In this document: positions 27,007 to 36,003 of the stretch, piece after piece | Position numbering within the stretch: position 1 is the stretch's first letter | Layout of the letters: each line of letters opens with the position of its first letter | DNA from: Burkholderiaceae bacterium | GTDB lineage: Bacteria; Pseudomonadota; Gammaproteobacteria; Burkholderiales; Burkholderiaceae_C | Reading direction: 5' to 3' | DNA length: 40,398 nucleotides | NCBI GenBank assembly: GCA_031253955.1 | Contig: JAIRVJ010000057.1 | Span: 1 to 40,398 of the forward strand | The notes under the pieces: generated by a model | Database searches by the model: none | The model's input: only the letters and a program-made list of their open reading frames with translations | What the model was told of the DNA's origin: nothing | Program-made: the position numbers and the translations under genes

Positions 27007-27012
27007 ACGCGC

Positions 27013-28314
27013 TCATGTCTTGGCCAGCGCCTGATCCAGATCGGCCAGCAGATCGTCGATGTGCTCGATGCCCACGCACAGGCGCACGGTTTCCTCTTTC
27101 ACCCCGGTTTTCGCCAGCTCGTCGGGCGATAACTGGCGGTGCGTGGTGCTGGCCGGGTGCGTGGCCAGCGACTTGGTGTCGCCGATGTTGACCAGGCGCG
27201 TGAACAGTTGCAGCGCATCCAGAAAGCGCGCGCCGGCGGCGCGGGCGGCCTCGCCCGGCGCGGACTTGACGCCGAAGGTGAGCAGCCCCGACGCCCGCCC
27301 GCCCCTGTAGCGCCGCGCCAGCGCGTGGTCGCCGTGATCGGGCAGGCCGGCATAACTGACCCACGCCACCTTGGGGTGTTTTTGCAAATACCGCGCCACG
27401 GCCAGCGCGTTGTCGCAGATGCGGTCCATGCGCAGCGCCAGGGTTTCGATGCCTTGCAGAATCTGCCACGCATTGAAGGGCGAAAGCGCCCCGCCCGTAT
27501 TGCGCAACGGCACCACGCGCGCGCGGCCGATGTAGGCCGCCGCGCCAAAGGCCTCGGTATATGTCACGCCGTGGTAGCCGGGATCGGGCTGGTTCAGGCG
27601 CGTAAAGCGCGTCTTGTGCTCGGTCCACGGAAACTTGCCGCTATCGACAATCGCCCCGCCCATCGACGCGCCGTGGCCGCCCAGGTACTTGGTGAGCGAA
27701 TGCACCACGACGTCCGCGCCGTGCTCGATAGGGCGCAGCAGCCAGGGGCTGGCGACAGTGTTGTCCACAATCAGCGGCACGCCGTGGCGATGCGCGATTT
27801 GCGCGATGGCGGCAATGTCGGTCACATTGCCCGCCGGGTTGCCGATGGATTCGACGTACACGGCCTTGGTTTTGGCGTCGATCAGCTTGTCGAAGCTGGC
27901 CGGATCACGGTGATCGGCAAAGCGCGTGGTGATCCCGAACTGCGGCAGCGTGTGCGCCAGCAGGTTGTACGTGCCGCCGTACAGCGCCGTGCTGCTGGCA
28001 ATGTTGTCGCCCGCCTCGGCGATGGTCTGCAAGGCGTACAAAATTGCCGTCTGCCCGCTGGCCACCGCCAGCGCGCCGATCCCGCCTTCCAGCGCCGCCA
28101 TGCGCTTTTCCAGCACGTCGCAGGTGGGATTCATGATGCGGGTGTAGATGTTGCCCGGCACCTTTAGATCGAACAAATCGGCGCCGTGCTGCGCGCTGTC
28201 GAAGGCGTAGGCCACCGTCTGGTAGATAGGCACGGCGACCGATTTGGTCGCCGAATCGGGCCGGTAGCCGGCGTGCACAAGTTGGGTTTCAAACTTCCAG
28301 TGGGGCTGGGACAT
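27013..28314 (-). CDS. metY: O-acetylhomoserine aminocarboxypropyltransferase
   Basis: PLP enzyme that joins sulfide to O-acetyl- or O-succinyl-homoserine to give homocysteine in methionine synthesis. The 433-residue product has the PLP lysine in VVHSLTKYLGGHG (Lys209), the YTRIMNPT segment near 57-64, and the SGQTAILYAL phosphate-binding loop near 86-95. The length and the LVHAGYRPD opening fit the MetY/MET17 group rather than MetB. The start at 28314 has AAGGA seven bases upstream. No SAM riboswitch was recognised in the 165 bases between it and divergent yggX. Which acyl group it prefers cannot be told from sequence. Confidence 0.93.
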   Translation of the reverse strand: MSQPHWKFETQLVHAGYRPDSATKSVAVPIYQTVAYAFDSAQHGADLFDLKVPGNIYTRIMNPTCDVLEKRMAALEGGIGALAVASGQTAILYALQTIAEAGDNIASSTALYGGTYNLLAHTLPQFGITTRFADHRDPASFDKLIDAKTKAVYVESIGNPAGNVTDIAAIAQIAHRHGVPLIVDNTVASPWLLRPIEHGADVVVHSLTKYLGGHGASMGGAIVDSGKFPWTEHKTRFTRLNQPDPGYHGVTYTEAFGAAAYIGRARVVPLRNTGGALSPFNAWQILQGIETLALRMDRICDNALAVARYLQKHPKVAWVSYAGLPDHGDHALARRYRGGRASGLLTFGVKSAPGEAARAAGARFLDALQLFTRLVNIGDTKSLATHPASTTHRQLSPDELAKTGVKEETVRLCVGIEHIDDLLADLDQALAKT

Positions 28315-28479
28315 GGCGATTCCTTGATTCGAGACATGGCGTTGAGCGAGCATTGTGTCAGGAGTGCGCATCCGGGCGCTTGATGAAAAATCGGCACGTG
28401 CCCGCCGGCAGGCAAGGTTGCTACAGTGCGGCCCGGTTACGATCCCATTCCCCCACCCATTCATTGCGAGGAAAGCGTC

Positions 28480-28752
28480 ATGGCGCGCATGGTTCAATGC
28501 ATCAAGCTCGGCAAGCAGGCCGAAGGTCTCGATCTGCCCCCCTACCCCGGCGAATTGGGCAGGCGCATCTGGGAACAAGTCAGCAAGCAGGCATGGCAAG
28601 ACTGGTTGCGCCACCAGACCATGCTGGTCAATGAAAACCGCCTGAACCTGGCCGACCAGCGCGCGCGCGAGTACCTCAAGCGCCAGATGGAAAACCACTT
28701 CTTCGGCAGCGGCGCGGATCAGGCCGCAGGGTATGTGCCGCCTGCCCGGTGA
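28480..28752 (+). CDS. yggX: Oxidative damage protection / Fe(II) trafficking protein YggX
   Basis: Small cytosolic protein that protects iron-sulfur clusters and is tied to iron traffic. The 90-residue product matches the family: Cys7 in [28 protein letters not shown], and [22 protein letters not shown] lies about eight bases before the ATG at 28480. It is divergent from metY and followed after 81 bases by mnmC. Confidence 0.93.
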   Translation: MARMVQCIKLGKQAEGLDLPPYPGELGRRIWEQVSKQAWQDWLRHQTMLVNENRLNLADQRAREYLKRQMENHFFGSGADQAAGYVPPAR

Positions 28753-28833
28753 GCGTTGGGCGTTGAACGCTCCGCTGGAAAGCTTTACAAGCGAAATCGG
28801 GCTACAGCCCAGATGTAAACTTGGCAAACGGCT

Positions 28834-30960
28834 ATGAATATCAGAGCAAGTGCGTCTTCAGAAGCAGCGTCTCCCACGCTCAACGCTCAACACTCCACGC
28901 CAAACGCCGCATCCCCCACCGTCTTCTGGCGCGCCGACGGCACGCCTTTCAGTCCGCGCTTTGACGACATCTACCGCAGCGCGGGCAGCGATGGCTTGGG
29001 CGCGCTGGCGCAGGCGCGGCATGTGTTTCTGGGCGGCTGCGGTCTGCTGGCCGATGACGATGCGCCCGCGGCCTGGGCCAGGCAGCCCGTGTGGCAGATT
29101 CTGGAAACCGGCTTCGGCCTGGGCCTGAACTTTCTGGCGACGTGGCACGCCTGGCGGCAAGATCCGGCCCGGCCTGCGCGCCTGTTTTACAGCGCCGTCG
29201 AAGCCCACGCGCCCCAGGAGCAAGACCTGCTCCAAAGCGCCGCGCCTTTCCCCGAACTGGCGCAACTGGCCGGGCAACTGGCGGCCCAGTGGCGCGGCCT
29301 GTTGCCGGGTGTGCACCGCCTGCAATTTGAGCAAGGTGCGCTGCAACTGACGCTGGCTGTGGGCGACGCGCAGCCCATGCTGGAGGAATTGAGCGGGCGT
29401 TCTGACAGCGTGTTTCTGGACGGCTTCAGCCCGACCAAAAATACGCAGATGTGGACGCCCGAAGTGCTGCGCGCCGTGGCGCGGCTGGCGCGGCCCGGCG
29501 CGCGGCTGGCGACCTGGTGCGTGGCCGGCGAGGTGCGCGAGCGGCTGCGGCACTGCGGCTTCACCGTCGAGCGCGTGCCGGGGCTAGCGCCCAAACGCCA
29601 CGCTTTGCGCGCGGTGCTTTCTTCTTCTCCCCGCCTCACCCAGGAGCCTGCATCAAATTCTTCGTCGTTCCCGCGCGGGAATGACGAGGAGAAAGTTGCG
29701 CCGCGTACAAGTCTCGGTTCCGGAAAAAACTGCCTCATCATCGGTGCGGGGCTGGCCGGCGCCAGCCTGGCCTGGAGCCTGGCTGCGCGCGGCTGGCAGG
29801 TGACAGTGCTGGCGCGCGGCGGCCAGCCTGCCGATGGCGCAAGCGGCCTGCCTGCGGGTGTGATGGCCCCGCACGTCTCGCCTGACGACCGGCCCCTCTC
29901 GCGCCTCACGCGCGCGGGCGTGGCCGCCACGTTTGCCCGCGCCCGCACGCTGCTGCGCGAAGGCATCGACTTTGCCGAATGCGGCGTGCTGGAACGCCAC
30001 GAAAGCGGCAAGCGCCAGACCCCTCTAAGCTGGCAAATTGCGGCAACCGCTATCAATAACGAAGCAATCAACCCATTGTCCGCACCGGCCAACGCCCAAC
30101 AATGCCAGCAAGCCGGGATCGCGGCGGATGATGAACACCCCGCCCTGTGGCACGAGCGCGCCGGCTGGCTGCGCCCGGCGGCGCTGGTGCGCGCCATGCT
30201 CGCTGCGCCGGGCGTGCGCTTTATCGGTGGGGCGCAAGCGGCGCGCATCGCCCCGCGCGCGGGCGGCTGGCAGGCGCTTGATGCGGCGGGGGCCGTGCTG
30301 GCCCAGGCCGATTTTGTGCTGCTGGCCGCCGGTTACGGCACGCTCGCGCTGCTGGCCGCATCCGCCCCGGAAAACGCCGCTGCCGCATGGCCGCTGCACG
30401 CGCTGCGCGGCCAGTTGGCCTTCGGCCCCTTGCCCGAAACATCCGAGGGCGCTGGCGCGCACGCGCTGCCGCCCTTCTCCGTCAACGGCCACGGCTTCTT
30501 CGCCGCGCTGGGCGGGCCGGACGCGATTTGGACCGCCGGCGCCACCTTCGTGCGCGAGGACACCCGCACCGACACCCGCCCCGAAGAGCACGCCGCCAAC
30601 CGCCAGCGCCTGGCCGAGCTGCTGCCGACAGCCGCCGCCCTGCTCGCGCCCCAGTGGGACGATGGGCGCGCCCGCGCCCAGGCCGCCGTGCGCTGCACCG
30701 TGCCCGACCGGTTGCCGATGGTTGGCCCCCTGCCTTGGACAGCGGCCCTTGATGAAACCCCGCCGCCCTGGGCGCTCACCGGCCTGGGTTCACGCGGGCT
30801 GACGCTGGCCGTGCTGGCCGGCGAAATCACTGCCGCTTGGCTGCACGGCGAGCCGCTGCCAGTGGAACGCACGCTCGCCCACCTGCTGCGCGCCAGCCGC
30901 TGGAGCGAGAAAAACGCCCGCTCCGCACGCCGCGCCCATCCACCCGGCGGGCCAGTGTGA
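28834..30960 (+). CDS. mnmC: Bifunctional tRNA mnm5s2U biosynthesis protein MnmC
   Basis: Completes the mnm5 side chain at wobble uridine 34 of several tRNAs: the FAD domain turns cmnm5U into nm5U and the SAM domain methylates it. The 708-residue product has the methyltransferase first (ETGFGLGLNFL near 91-101, VFLDGFSPTKN near 192) and the FAD oxidoreductase second (CLIIGAGLAGASLAWSL near 300). It is longer than the E. coli protein (668). Two places explain this: a Ser/Ala-rich N-terminal leader, and an interdomain linker at about 270-298 that contains SSSFPRGNDEE, encoded by an intergenic-type repeat (29667-29687). The start is uncertain because no good ribosome binding site is seen; a later start would lose only the leader. 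Confidence 0.93.
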   Translation: MNIRASASSEAASPTLNAQHSTPNAASPTVFWRADGTPFSPRFDDIYRSAGSDGLGALAQARHVFLGGCGLLADDDAPAAWARQPVWQILETGFGLGLNFLATWHAWRQDPARPARLFYSAVEAHAPQEQDLLQSAAPFPELAQLAGQLAAQWRGLLPGVHRLQFEQGALQLTLAVGDAQPMLEELSGRSDSVFLDGFSPTKNTQMWTPEVLRAVARLARPGARLATWCVAGEVRERLRHCGFTVERVPGLAPKRHALRAVLSSSPRLTQEPASNSSSFPRGNDEEKVAPRTSLGSGKNCLIIGAGLAGASLAWSLAARGWQVTVLARGGQPADGASGLPAGVMAPHVSPDDRPLSRLTRAGVAATFARARTLLREGIDFAECGVLERHESGKRQTPLSWQIAATAINNEAINPLSAPANAQQCQQAGIAADDEHPALWHERAGWLRPAALVRAMLAAPGVRFIGGAQAARIAPRAGGWQALDAAGAVLAQADFVLLAAGYGTLALLAASAPENAAAAWPLHALRGQLAFGPLPETSEGAGAHALPPFSVNGHGFFAALGGPDAIWTAGATFVREDTRTDTRPEEHAANRQRLAELLPTAAALLAPQWDDGRARAQAAVRCTVPDRLPMVGPLPWTAALDETPPPWALTGLGSRGLTLAVLAGEITAAWLHGEPLPVERTLAHLLRASRWSEKNARSARRAHPPGGPV
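29667..29687. repeat. Intergenic-type palindromic repeat inside the mnmC coding sequence
   Basis: GTTCCCGCGCGGGAATGACG carries the palindrome TTCCCGCGCGGGAA at 29668-29681. The same ATTCCCGCG...CGGGAAT unit occurs between genes at 13524-13543, 36796-36833 and 40255-40274. Here it is read in frame as the linker peptide FPRGNDE between the two catalytic domains of MnmC. Confidence 0.65.
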
Positions 30961-30986
30961 ACACCGCCCAACCGGACCATTGCCCC

Positions 30987-32063
30987 ATGTCTGCTCCCAC
31001 GCCATCCGCCCTTGCCGCCGCCCAGCCGCGCCTGACCTCGCTTTCGCACGGCGGCGGGTGCGGCTGCAAAATCGCGCCCGGCGTGCTCTCTGAGCTTTTG
31101 CGCGGCGTCGGCAACCTGCCCGCGCCGCCGGAGTTGCTGGTGGGCATCGAAACCAGCGACGACGCGGCCGTCTATCAATTGAGCGCCGAGCAGGCGCTGG
31201 TGGCCACCACCGACTTTTTCATGCCCATCGTCGATGACCCGCGCGACTTTGGCCGCATCGCCGCCGCCAACGCCCTGAGCGACGTGTACGCCATGGGCGC
31301 GCGGCCCATCCTGGCGCTGGCCATCGTAGGTATGCCGGTCAAGGTGCTATCGACGGCCACCATCGGCCAGATTCTGGAAGGCGGCGCCAGCGTGTGCCGC
31401 GCGGCAGGCATACCGATTGCCGGCGGGCACACCATCGACTCGGTAGAACCCATCTACGGCCTGGCCGCCCTGGGTCTGGTGCACCCGCGCCAACTCAAGC
31501 GCAACGCCGGCGCACAGGCGGGCGACGTGCTGGTGCTGGGCAAACCGCTGGGCGTGGGCGTGTATTCCGACGCGCTCAAAAAAGAACGCCTGAGCGCCGC
31601 CGGCTACGCCCGCATGATCGAGCTGACCACGCGCCTGAACACCCCCGGCCCCGAACTGGCCCTGCTGCCCGGCGTGCACGCGCTGACCGACGTGACCGGC
31701 TTCGCCCTGGCGGGCCACACGCTAGAAATGGCGCGTGGCGCTCGCCTTACAGCGCGCATCGACTGGCCCGCCGTGCCCCTGCTGCCCGGCGCGCGCGCGC
31801 TGGCCGCACAAGGCCACGTCACCGGCGCCAGCGGCCGCAACTGGGCCGCCTACGGCCACGAAGTGGCGCTGCCCGAAGATTTCGACGCCGCCGACCGCGC
31901 CCTGCTCACCGACCCCCAAACCAGCGGCGGTCTGCTGGCCGCCTGCGCGCCGGATTGCGTGGAACAGGCGCTTGCCATCTTCCAGCGCCACGGCTTCGCC
32001 CAAGCCGCCGTCATCGGCCAGATGCTGCCGGCGGGGACAGCAGCGCTTTGCGTTGCGGGTTGA
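30987..32063 (+). CDS. selD: Selenide, water dikinase (selenophosphate synthetase)
   Basis: Makes selenophosphate from selenide and ATP, the donor for selenocysteine and for 2-selenouridine in tRNA. The 358-residue product has the catalytic loop HGGGCGCKIAPG with Cys25, Cys27 and Lys28; the active position is cysteine, not selenocysteine. The ETSDDAAVY and TTDFFMPIVDDPRDFGRIAA segments carry the metal-binding aspartates. The ATG at 30987 is 26 bases after the mnmC stop codon, so the two are probably one operon. selA, selB and mnmH (selU) are not in the window. The link with mnmC suggests use in 5-methylaminomethyl-2-selenouridine synthesis. Confidence 0.95.
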   Translation: MSAPTPSALAAAQPRLTSLSHGGGCGCKIAPGVLSELLRGVGNLPAPPELLVGIETSDDAAVYQLSAEQALVATTDFFMPIVDDPRDFGRIAAANALSDVYAMGARPILALAIVGMPVKVLSTATIGQILEGGASVCRAAGIPIAGGHTIDSVEPIYGLAALGLVHPRQLKRNAGAQAGDVLVLGKPLGVGVYSDALKKERLSAAGYARMIELTTRLNTPGPELALLPGVHALTDVTGFALAGHTLEMARGARLTARIDWPAVPLLPGARALAAQGHVTGASGRNWAAYGHEVALPEDFDAADRALLTDPQTSGGLLAACAPDCVEQALAIFQRHGFAQAAVIGQMLPAGTAALCVAG

Positions 32064-32210
32064 GCAAACCGGGAAATGCCAATCCACGAAACCCGGAAAG
32101 TGGATAGAAAAGGGATATGACATGCCGACCCTGGACAACTCATCGGCCAGACCGCCACCATCGGCTACGCCTGCGACAAAGGCAAGATCGCCGCGCCCGT
32201 GCGGGAAAAA

Positions 32211-32324
32211 TGACATATATTCCTATATTCATATCATTCAGCAAATGCTATATATGAATTTTTTGCAGTTTTCAATCTAAAATGCATTACATTTATTGGT
32301 AATCAGCTATTAAATTCATAGATA
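32211..32324. repeat. A+T-rich interspersed repeat (AGCTATTAA end)
   Basis: A+T-rich unit in the 320-base gap between selD and rdgC. It contains the inverted pair ATTCATAT / ATATATGAAT near 32228-32257 and ends AGCTATTAAATTCATAGA at 32306-32323, almost the same as the end of the unit at 4540-4620. The preceding 32064-32210 stretch is G+C-rich and has no gene that I can support. Any rdgC promoter would have to lie in or after this repeat. Confidence 0.55.
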
Positions 32325-32383
32325 ACCAAACGTCCCACACCATGTAAGATTCCGCGCTTTCCCGCTTCACTCCATTCTCTTTC

Positions 32384-33286
32384 GTGTTCAAGAATCTGAT
32401 GCTCTACCGCCTCGCCCCCGGCTGGCCGGGGGCGGCTAATCAACTGGAGGCGGCGCTGGGGCGCGAGCCGTTTGCCGAGTGCGGCGCGACGCAGCAAAAG
32501 TCCAGCGGTTGGGCGCCCCCGCGCGGGCAGGCGCACGGCGCGCTGGTGGAGACCGTGGCGGGCCAGTGGCTGGCGCGGCTGGTGATCGAAAACAAGCCGG
32601 TGCCCGCGCAGACGGTGCGGCGCAAGGCCGAGGAAGAGGCGGCGCGCATTGAGCGGACCACGGGCCGCAAGCCTGGCAAGCGGGAGTTGCGCGATCTGCG
32701 CGAGGACGCTCTGCTGGCGCTGCTGCCGCAGGCGTTTGCGCGCCGCGCCGAAGTAGCGATGTGGATTGAGCCTAAACACCGCTGGCTGGCGCTCGACGCC
32801 GCCTCGCCCGCCAAGGCCGACGAGGCGATTGCCAGCCTGGTGCGCGTGGCTGGCAAGGGCTTTGCGATCAGCCCGCTGCAAACCCGGAGCACGCCCCAGG
32901 CGCTGATGACGGCCTGGCTGCTGGCCGAAAAACCGGGCGATCTGCCGCGGGCCTTCCACATCGAGCGCGATTGCGAATTGAAAGCCAGCGGCGAGGAGCC
33001 GTCCGCCGTCCGCTTCACGCGGCACGAGCTGGCCACGCCAGAGGTGCGCCGCCACGTGCGCGAGGGCAAACGCCCGGTGCGGCTGGCCCTTTCGTGGCAG
33101 GGGCGGGTGGGCTTTGCGCTGACCGAGAGCTTGCAGATCAAAAAAATCCGCTTCGACGAGGGCGTGTTCGAGCAGGAACAGACGAGCGAGGAAGACCGCT
33201 TCGACGCTGACGCGGCCATCGTCACCGGCGAACTGACCGGCCTGATCGGCGATTTGATCGAGGCGCTGGGCGGGCAAGAGGGTTGA
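32384..33286 (+). CDS. rdgC: Recombination-associated protein RdgC
   Basis: Ring-shaped DNA-binding protein that restrains RecA and is linked to replication restart. The 300-residue product has the family opening FKNLMLYRL, the LLPQAFARR segment near residue 114, and the C-terminal DAAIVTGELTGLIGDLIEALGG. Translation from a GTG at 32384 gives the conserved N-terminus; the only nearby ATG (seven codons in) would remove it. The stop codon lies inside a stem-loop shared with the convergent efflux gene. Confidence 0.95.
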   Translation: MFKNLMLYRLAPGWPGAANQLEAALGREPFAECGATQQKSSGWAPPRGQAHGALVETVAGQWLARLVIENKPVPAQTVRRKAEEEAARIERTTGRKPGKRELRDLREDALLALLPQAFARRAEVAMWIEPKHRWLALDAASPAKADEAIASLVRVAGKGFAISPLQTRSTPQALMTAWLLAEKPGDLPRAFHIERDCELKASGEEPSAVRFTRHELATPEVRRHVREGKRPVRLALSWQGRVGFALTESLQIKKIRFDEGVFEQEQTSEEDRFDADAAIVTGELTGLIGDLIEALGGQEG

Positions 33287-33311
33287 GCGTGTGGCGTTTT
33301 GAAACGCTCAA
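33283..33311. terminator. Stem-loop spanning two convergent stop codons
   Basis: TTGAGCGT (33283-33290) and ACGCTCAA (33304-33311) form a perfect 8-bp stem with a 13-base loop. The rdgC stop (33284-33286) and the stop of the minus-strand efflux gene (33308-33310) both lie in the stem. No T-tract follows on either strand, so this may be a weak bidirectional terminator or a 3'-end stabiliser. Confidence 0.4.
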
Positions 33312-34729
33312 AGCTTGCCGCTCTTCTGCCGCACCCGCAAGGTGCTCAAAACAGCGCCCAGCGCGGCGCAGGCGGCGGCCAGCAGCAGGGCGATGGTGGG
33401 GCCTTTGTGATCGTGCGGGTTCCACAGGCTGAAAATCCCCGCCAGCATGACCGCGCCCAGGGTTTGCCCGGTCAGGCGCCCGGCGCTGAGCATGCCGCTG
33501 GCCGCGCCGGAGCGGTGCGGCGGCGGCGTGGTGACGATGGTGTGGTTGTTGGGCGACTGAAACAGCCCAAAGCCCAGTCCGCACAACGCCATGCGCCAGA
33601 CGATGTTGGCGTTGGAAGGCTGCTCGGGCAGCAGCGCCAGCAGCAGCAAACCGGTGGCCATCAGCGCCAGGCCCGCGCCGCCGAGCAGCCCGTCGGCAAT
33701 GCGCCCGATCAGCCGGCCCGCAATCGGCGCGATCACCACAATCGCCAGCGGCCAGGCCGTCATCAACAGGCCGGCCACCCCGTGCGAGCGGCCATAGCTG
33801 TCCAGAAACAGAAAAGGCAGGGCGATGTAGGCCAGCATCTGCGCGGCAAAGGAACTGACCGACGTGCCCATCGACAACGCGAACACCGGAATGCGCAGCA
33901 GATCGACCGGCAGCAGCGGCGTTTGCCGCTTGCGCTGGCGCCGCACGTGTACCACGCCCACGGCCATGCCCGCCAGCAGCAGCAGCCAGCCGATGGACGG
34001 CTGCGCCGCGCCGCCGGTGTGCACGCCCAGCACGTTGGCGCCGGTGAAGAGCAGGGCGAACATGGCGCCGTTGAGCAGCACGTCCAGCACTGAAAAATTG
34101 AGCCGGTCCAGAGTGACGATGTTGTGCGGCAGGTAGCGCGCGGCCAGCGCCAGCGTGACCAGCCCGAACGGAACATCGACGGCGAACAGCCACGGCCAGG
34201 AAGCGATGGAGAGAATGGCCGCCGCCACGGACGGCCCCGCCACCGAGGCCGTGGCCACCACCAGCGAATTGATCGCCACGCCGCGCCCCAGGTGCGCCGC
34301 CGGATAGGTCAGGCGCACCAGCGCGGTGTTGACGCTGAACAGGCCCGCCGCACCCAGCCCCTGCAAGGCGCGCGCGGCAATCAGCGTCTCCAGCGAGCGG
34401 GCCATGAACGACATGCACGCGGCGGTGGCGAAAACCGTCATGCCCACCAGATACACCCGGCGGTAGCCGAAGCGGTCGCCCAGTGTGGCCAGCGGCAGCA
34501 GCATGACCAGCGTGACGATCTGGTAGGTGTTGACGATCCAGATCGCCTGCGAGGCGCTGGCGCGCAATTCGCGCGCGATGTCGGGCAGCGCCAGGTTGAC
34601 GATGGTGCCGTCCAGCACCGAAATGGCGATCCCCAGAATGATGACCAGCATTGCCCAGGCGCGCTGCGGGTAAGGCAGCCCATCACGCGCCGGCGCGGAG
34701 GCGTGGGATGGGACGGGGGATGGGGTCAT
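33308..34729 (-). CDS. MFS drug/proton antiporter, DHA2 (14-TM) type
   Basis: Inner-membrane efflux pump of the major facilitator superfamily. The 473 residues contain about 14 hydrophobic segments. The first (AMLVIILGIAISVLDGTIVN) carries the DHA2 signature LDxTIVNxALP near 40-50. The loop LGDRFGYRRVYLVG is MFS motif A. GPSVAAAIL in the fifth segment corresponds to motif C of antiporters. These point to the EmrB/QacA branch; the substrate cannot be read. The start at 34729 (MTPSPV) leaves a short cytosolic arm. There is no adjacent membrane-fusion protein or TetR regulator, so it probably works alone. Confidence 0.88.
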   Translation of the reverse strand: MTPSPVPSHASAPARDGLPYPQRAWAMLVIILGIAISVLDGTIVNLALPDIARELRASASQAIWIVNTYQIVTLVMLLPLATLGDRFGYRRVYLVGMTVFATAACMSFMARSLETLIAARALQGLGAAGLFSVNTALVRLTYPAAHLGRGVAINSLVVATASVAGPSVAAAILSIASWPWLFAVDVPFGLVTLALAARYLPHNIVTLDRLNFSVLDVLLNGAMFALLFTGANVLGVHTGGAAQPSIGWLLLLAGMAVGVVHVRRQRKRQTPLLPVDLLRIPVFALSMGTSVSSFAAQMLAYIALPFLFLDSYGRSHGVAGLLMTAWPLAIVVIAPIAGRLIGRIADGLLGGAGLALMATGLLLLALLPEQPSNANIVWRMALCGLGFGLFQSPNNHTIVTTPPPHRSGAASGMLSAGRLTGQTLGAVMLAGIFSLWNPHDHKGPTIALLLAAACAALGAVLSTLRVRQKSGKL

Positions 34730-34828
34730 TGCGGGAAACCGTGTCTCTTTCTTTTTTTGAAACGGCACGCCATCAATCATATAGGCGGCCCGGCCCGCCT
34801 CCTACAATCGTTTGCGCCCAAACCACCC

Positions 34829-35242
34829 ATGAACGCCCTCAAACTGATCCACACCCTGCACGCGGCGTTGGCTGTGTGTCTGGGCGCGAGCGTGGGCGCG
34901 CTGGCGCGCTGGCAGCTTGGGTTGTGGCTCAACCACCCCGGCGCGTGGCTGCCGTGGGGCACGCTGGCGGCCAATCTGGCTGGCGGCTACGCGGTGGGCG
35001 TGGTGGCGGGCGTGTTCCTGATCCACCCGGCCATCAACCCCGTGTGGCGGCTGCTGCTGGTTACCGGCCTGCTGGGCGGGCTGACCACGTTTTCCTCATT
35101 CAGCGCGGAAGCGGTGGAGATGATGGTCGAAGGGCGCTGGAACACGGCGCTTGCCACCGTGCTGCTGCACGTGTGCGGCTCCTTTGCCCTGACCTACGCG
35201 GGCTTGCGCAGCGCGCGCTGGTTTTTGCCGTATGTGCAATAA
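34829..35242 (+). CDS. crcB: Fluoride exporter CrcB/Fluc
   Basis: Small dual-topology membrane channel that exports fluoride. The 137-residue product has four hydrophobic segments, the pore asparagine in TLAANLAGGY (Asn49), and GGLTTFSSFS at 83-92, both family hallmarks. No fluoride riboswitch was recognised in the 99 bases upstream. The last 11 bases overlap the start of modA, so crcB and modA are likely co-translated, an unusual pairing of fluoride export and molybdate uptake. Confidence 0.95.
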   Translation: MNALKLIHTLHAALAVCLGASVGALARWQLGLWLNHPGAWLPWGTLAANLAGGYAVGVVAGVFLIHPAINPVWRLLLVTGLLGGLTTFSSFSAEAVEMMVEGRWNTALATVLLHVCGSFALTYAGLRSARWFLPYVQ

Positions 35243-35999
35243 AACCGCGCGCCGGATTCTGGCCTGCATCGCCGCGCTGCTGTGCACGCTTGCCCATGCG
35301 GAGACCGCCCGCATCGCCGTCGCGGCCAACTTTGCCGCGCCTGCGAAGGCGCTGGCGCAGATGCTGAACCGGAACACCGGCCACACGGCCCGGTTGAGCT
35401 TCGGCGCGAGCGGCGTTTTCACGGCGCAAATCGAAAACGGCGCGCCGTTCGACGTGCTGCTGGCCGCCGATGCCCAGAGTATCGACTGGCTGCAAGCCAA
35501 GGGGCTTGCCGTGCCCGGTTCGCGCCTGACTTACGCCGTCGGGCGGCTGGCGTTGTGGTCGGCCACGCCGGGCCTGGTCGATGACCAGGGCAAGGTGCTC
35601 GGCAGCGGGCGGTTCGGCAAGCTCGCCATCGCCAACCCCAAACTCGCGCCGTATGGCGCGGCGGCGTGGCAGACGCTGGAAAAACTTGGCCTGGCCGAGC
35701 AGCTCAGGCCCAAGCTGGTGATGGGCGAAAGCATCGGCCAAACCTACCAGTTCGTCGCCAGCGGCAATGCGGCGCTGGGGTTCGTGGCGCTCTCGCAGGT
35801 GATGGAAGGCGGCAAACCGGTGGCGGGCGGCTCGCCGTGGATCGTGCCCGAAAGTCTGCACGCGCCCATCGTGCAGGACGCCGCGCTGCTTAAGCGCGGC
35901 GCCAACAACCCGGCGGCCCGCGCGTGGATGGCGCTGCTGGAATCAACCGCCGCGCAAGACGTGATGCGCGGCTACGGCTACGCCGCGCCAAAGCGTTGA
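35232..35999 (+). CDS. modA: Molybdate ABC transporter substrate-binding protein
   Basis: Periplasmic protein that captures molybdate (or tungstate) for the ModBC importer. The 255-residue product has a signal peptide with cleavage after AHA at residue 23. The mature start [19 protein letters not shown] is typical of Mod[21 protein letters not shown] carries the oxyanion-binding serines, and [20 protein letters not shown] follows later. It overlaps the end of crcB by 11 bases and is followed after four bases by modB. Confidence 0.94.
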   Translation: MCNKTARRILACIAALLCTLAHAETARIAVAANFAAPAKALAQMLNRNTGHTARLSFGASGVFTAQIENGAPFDVLLAADAQSIDWLQAKGLAVPGSRLTYAVGRLALWSATPGLVDDQGKVLGSGRFGKLAIANPKLAPYGAAAWQTLEKLGLAEQLRPKLVMGESIGQTYQFVASGNAALGFVALSQVMEGGKPVAGGSPWIVPESLHAPIVQDAALLKRGANNPAARAWMALLESTAAQDVMRGYGYAAPKR

Positions 36000-36003
36000 A
36001 ATC

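Noticed and set aside
28315-28479. Possible SAM riboswitch ahead of metY
   Set aside because: No conserved SAM-I or SAM-II core was visible in the short leader; only a normal ribosome binding site was found.
32064-32210. Protein-like stretch between selD and rdgC (GKWIEKGYDMPTLDN in one frame, GQLIGQTATIGYACDKGKI in another)
   Set aside because: Could be a frameshifted gene remnant, but no family was recognised and each frame is too short to support a call.
34730-34828. Possible fluoride riboswitch ahead of crcB
   Set aside because: The 99-base leader lacks the GGNGAUGG and pseudoknot partner segments expected of the crcB motif.
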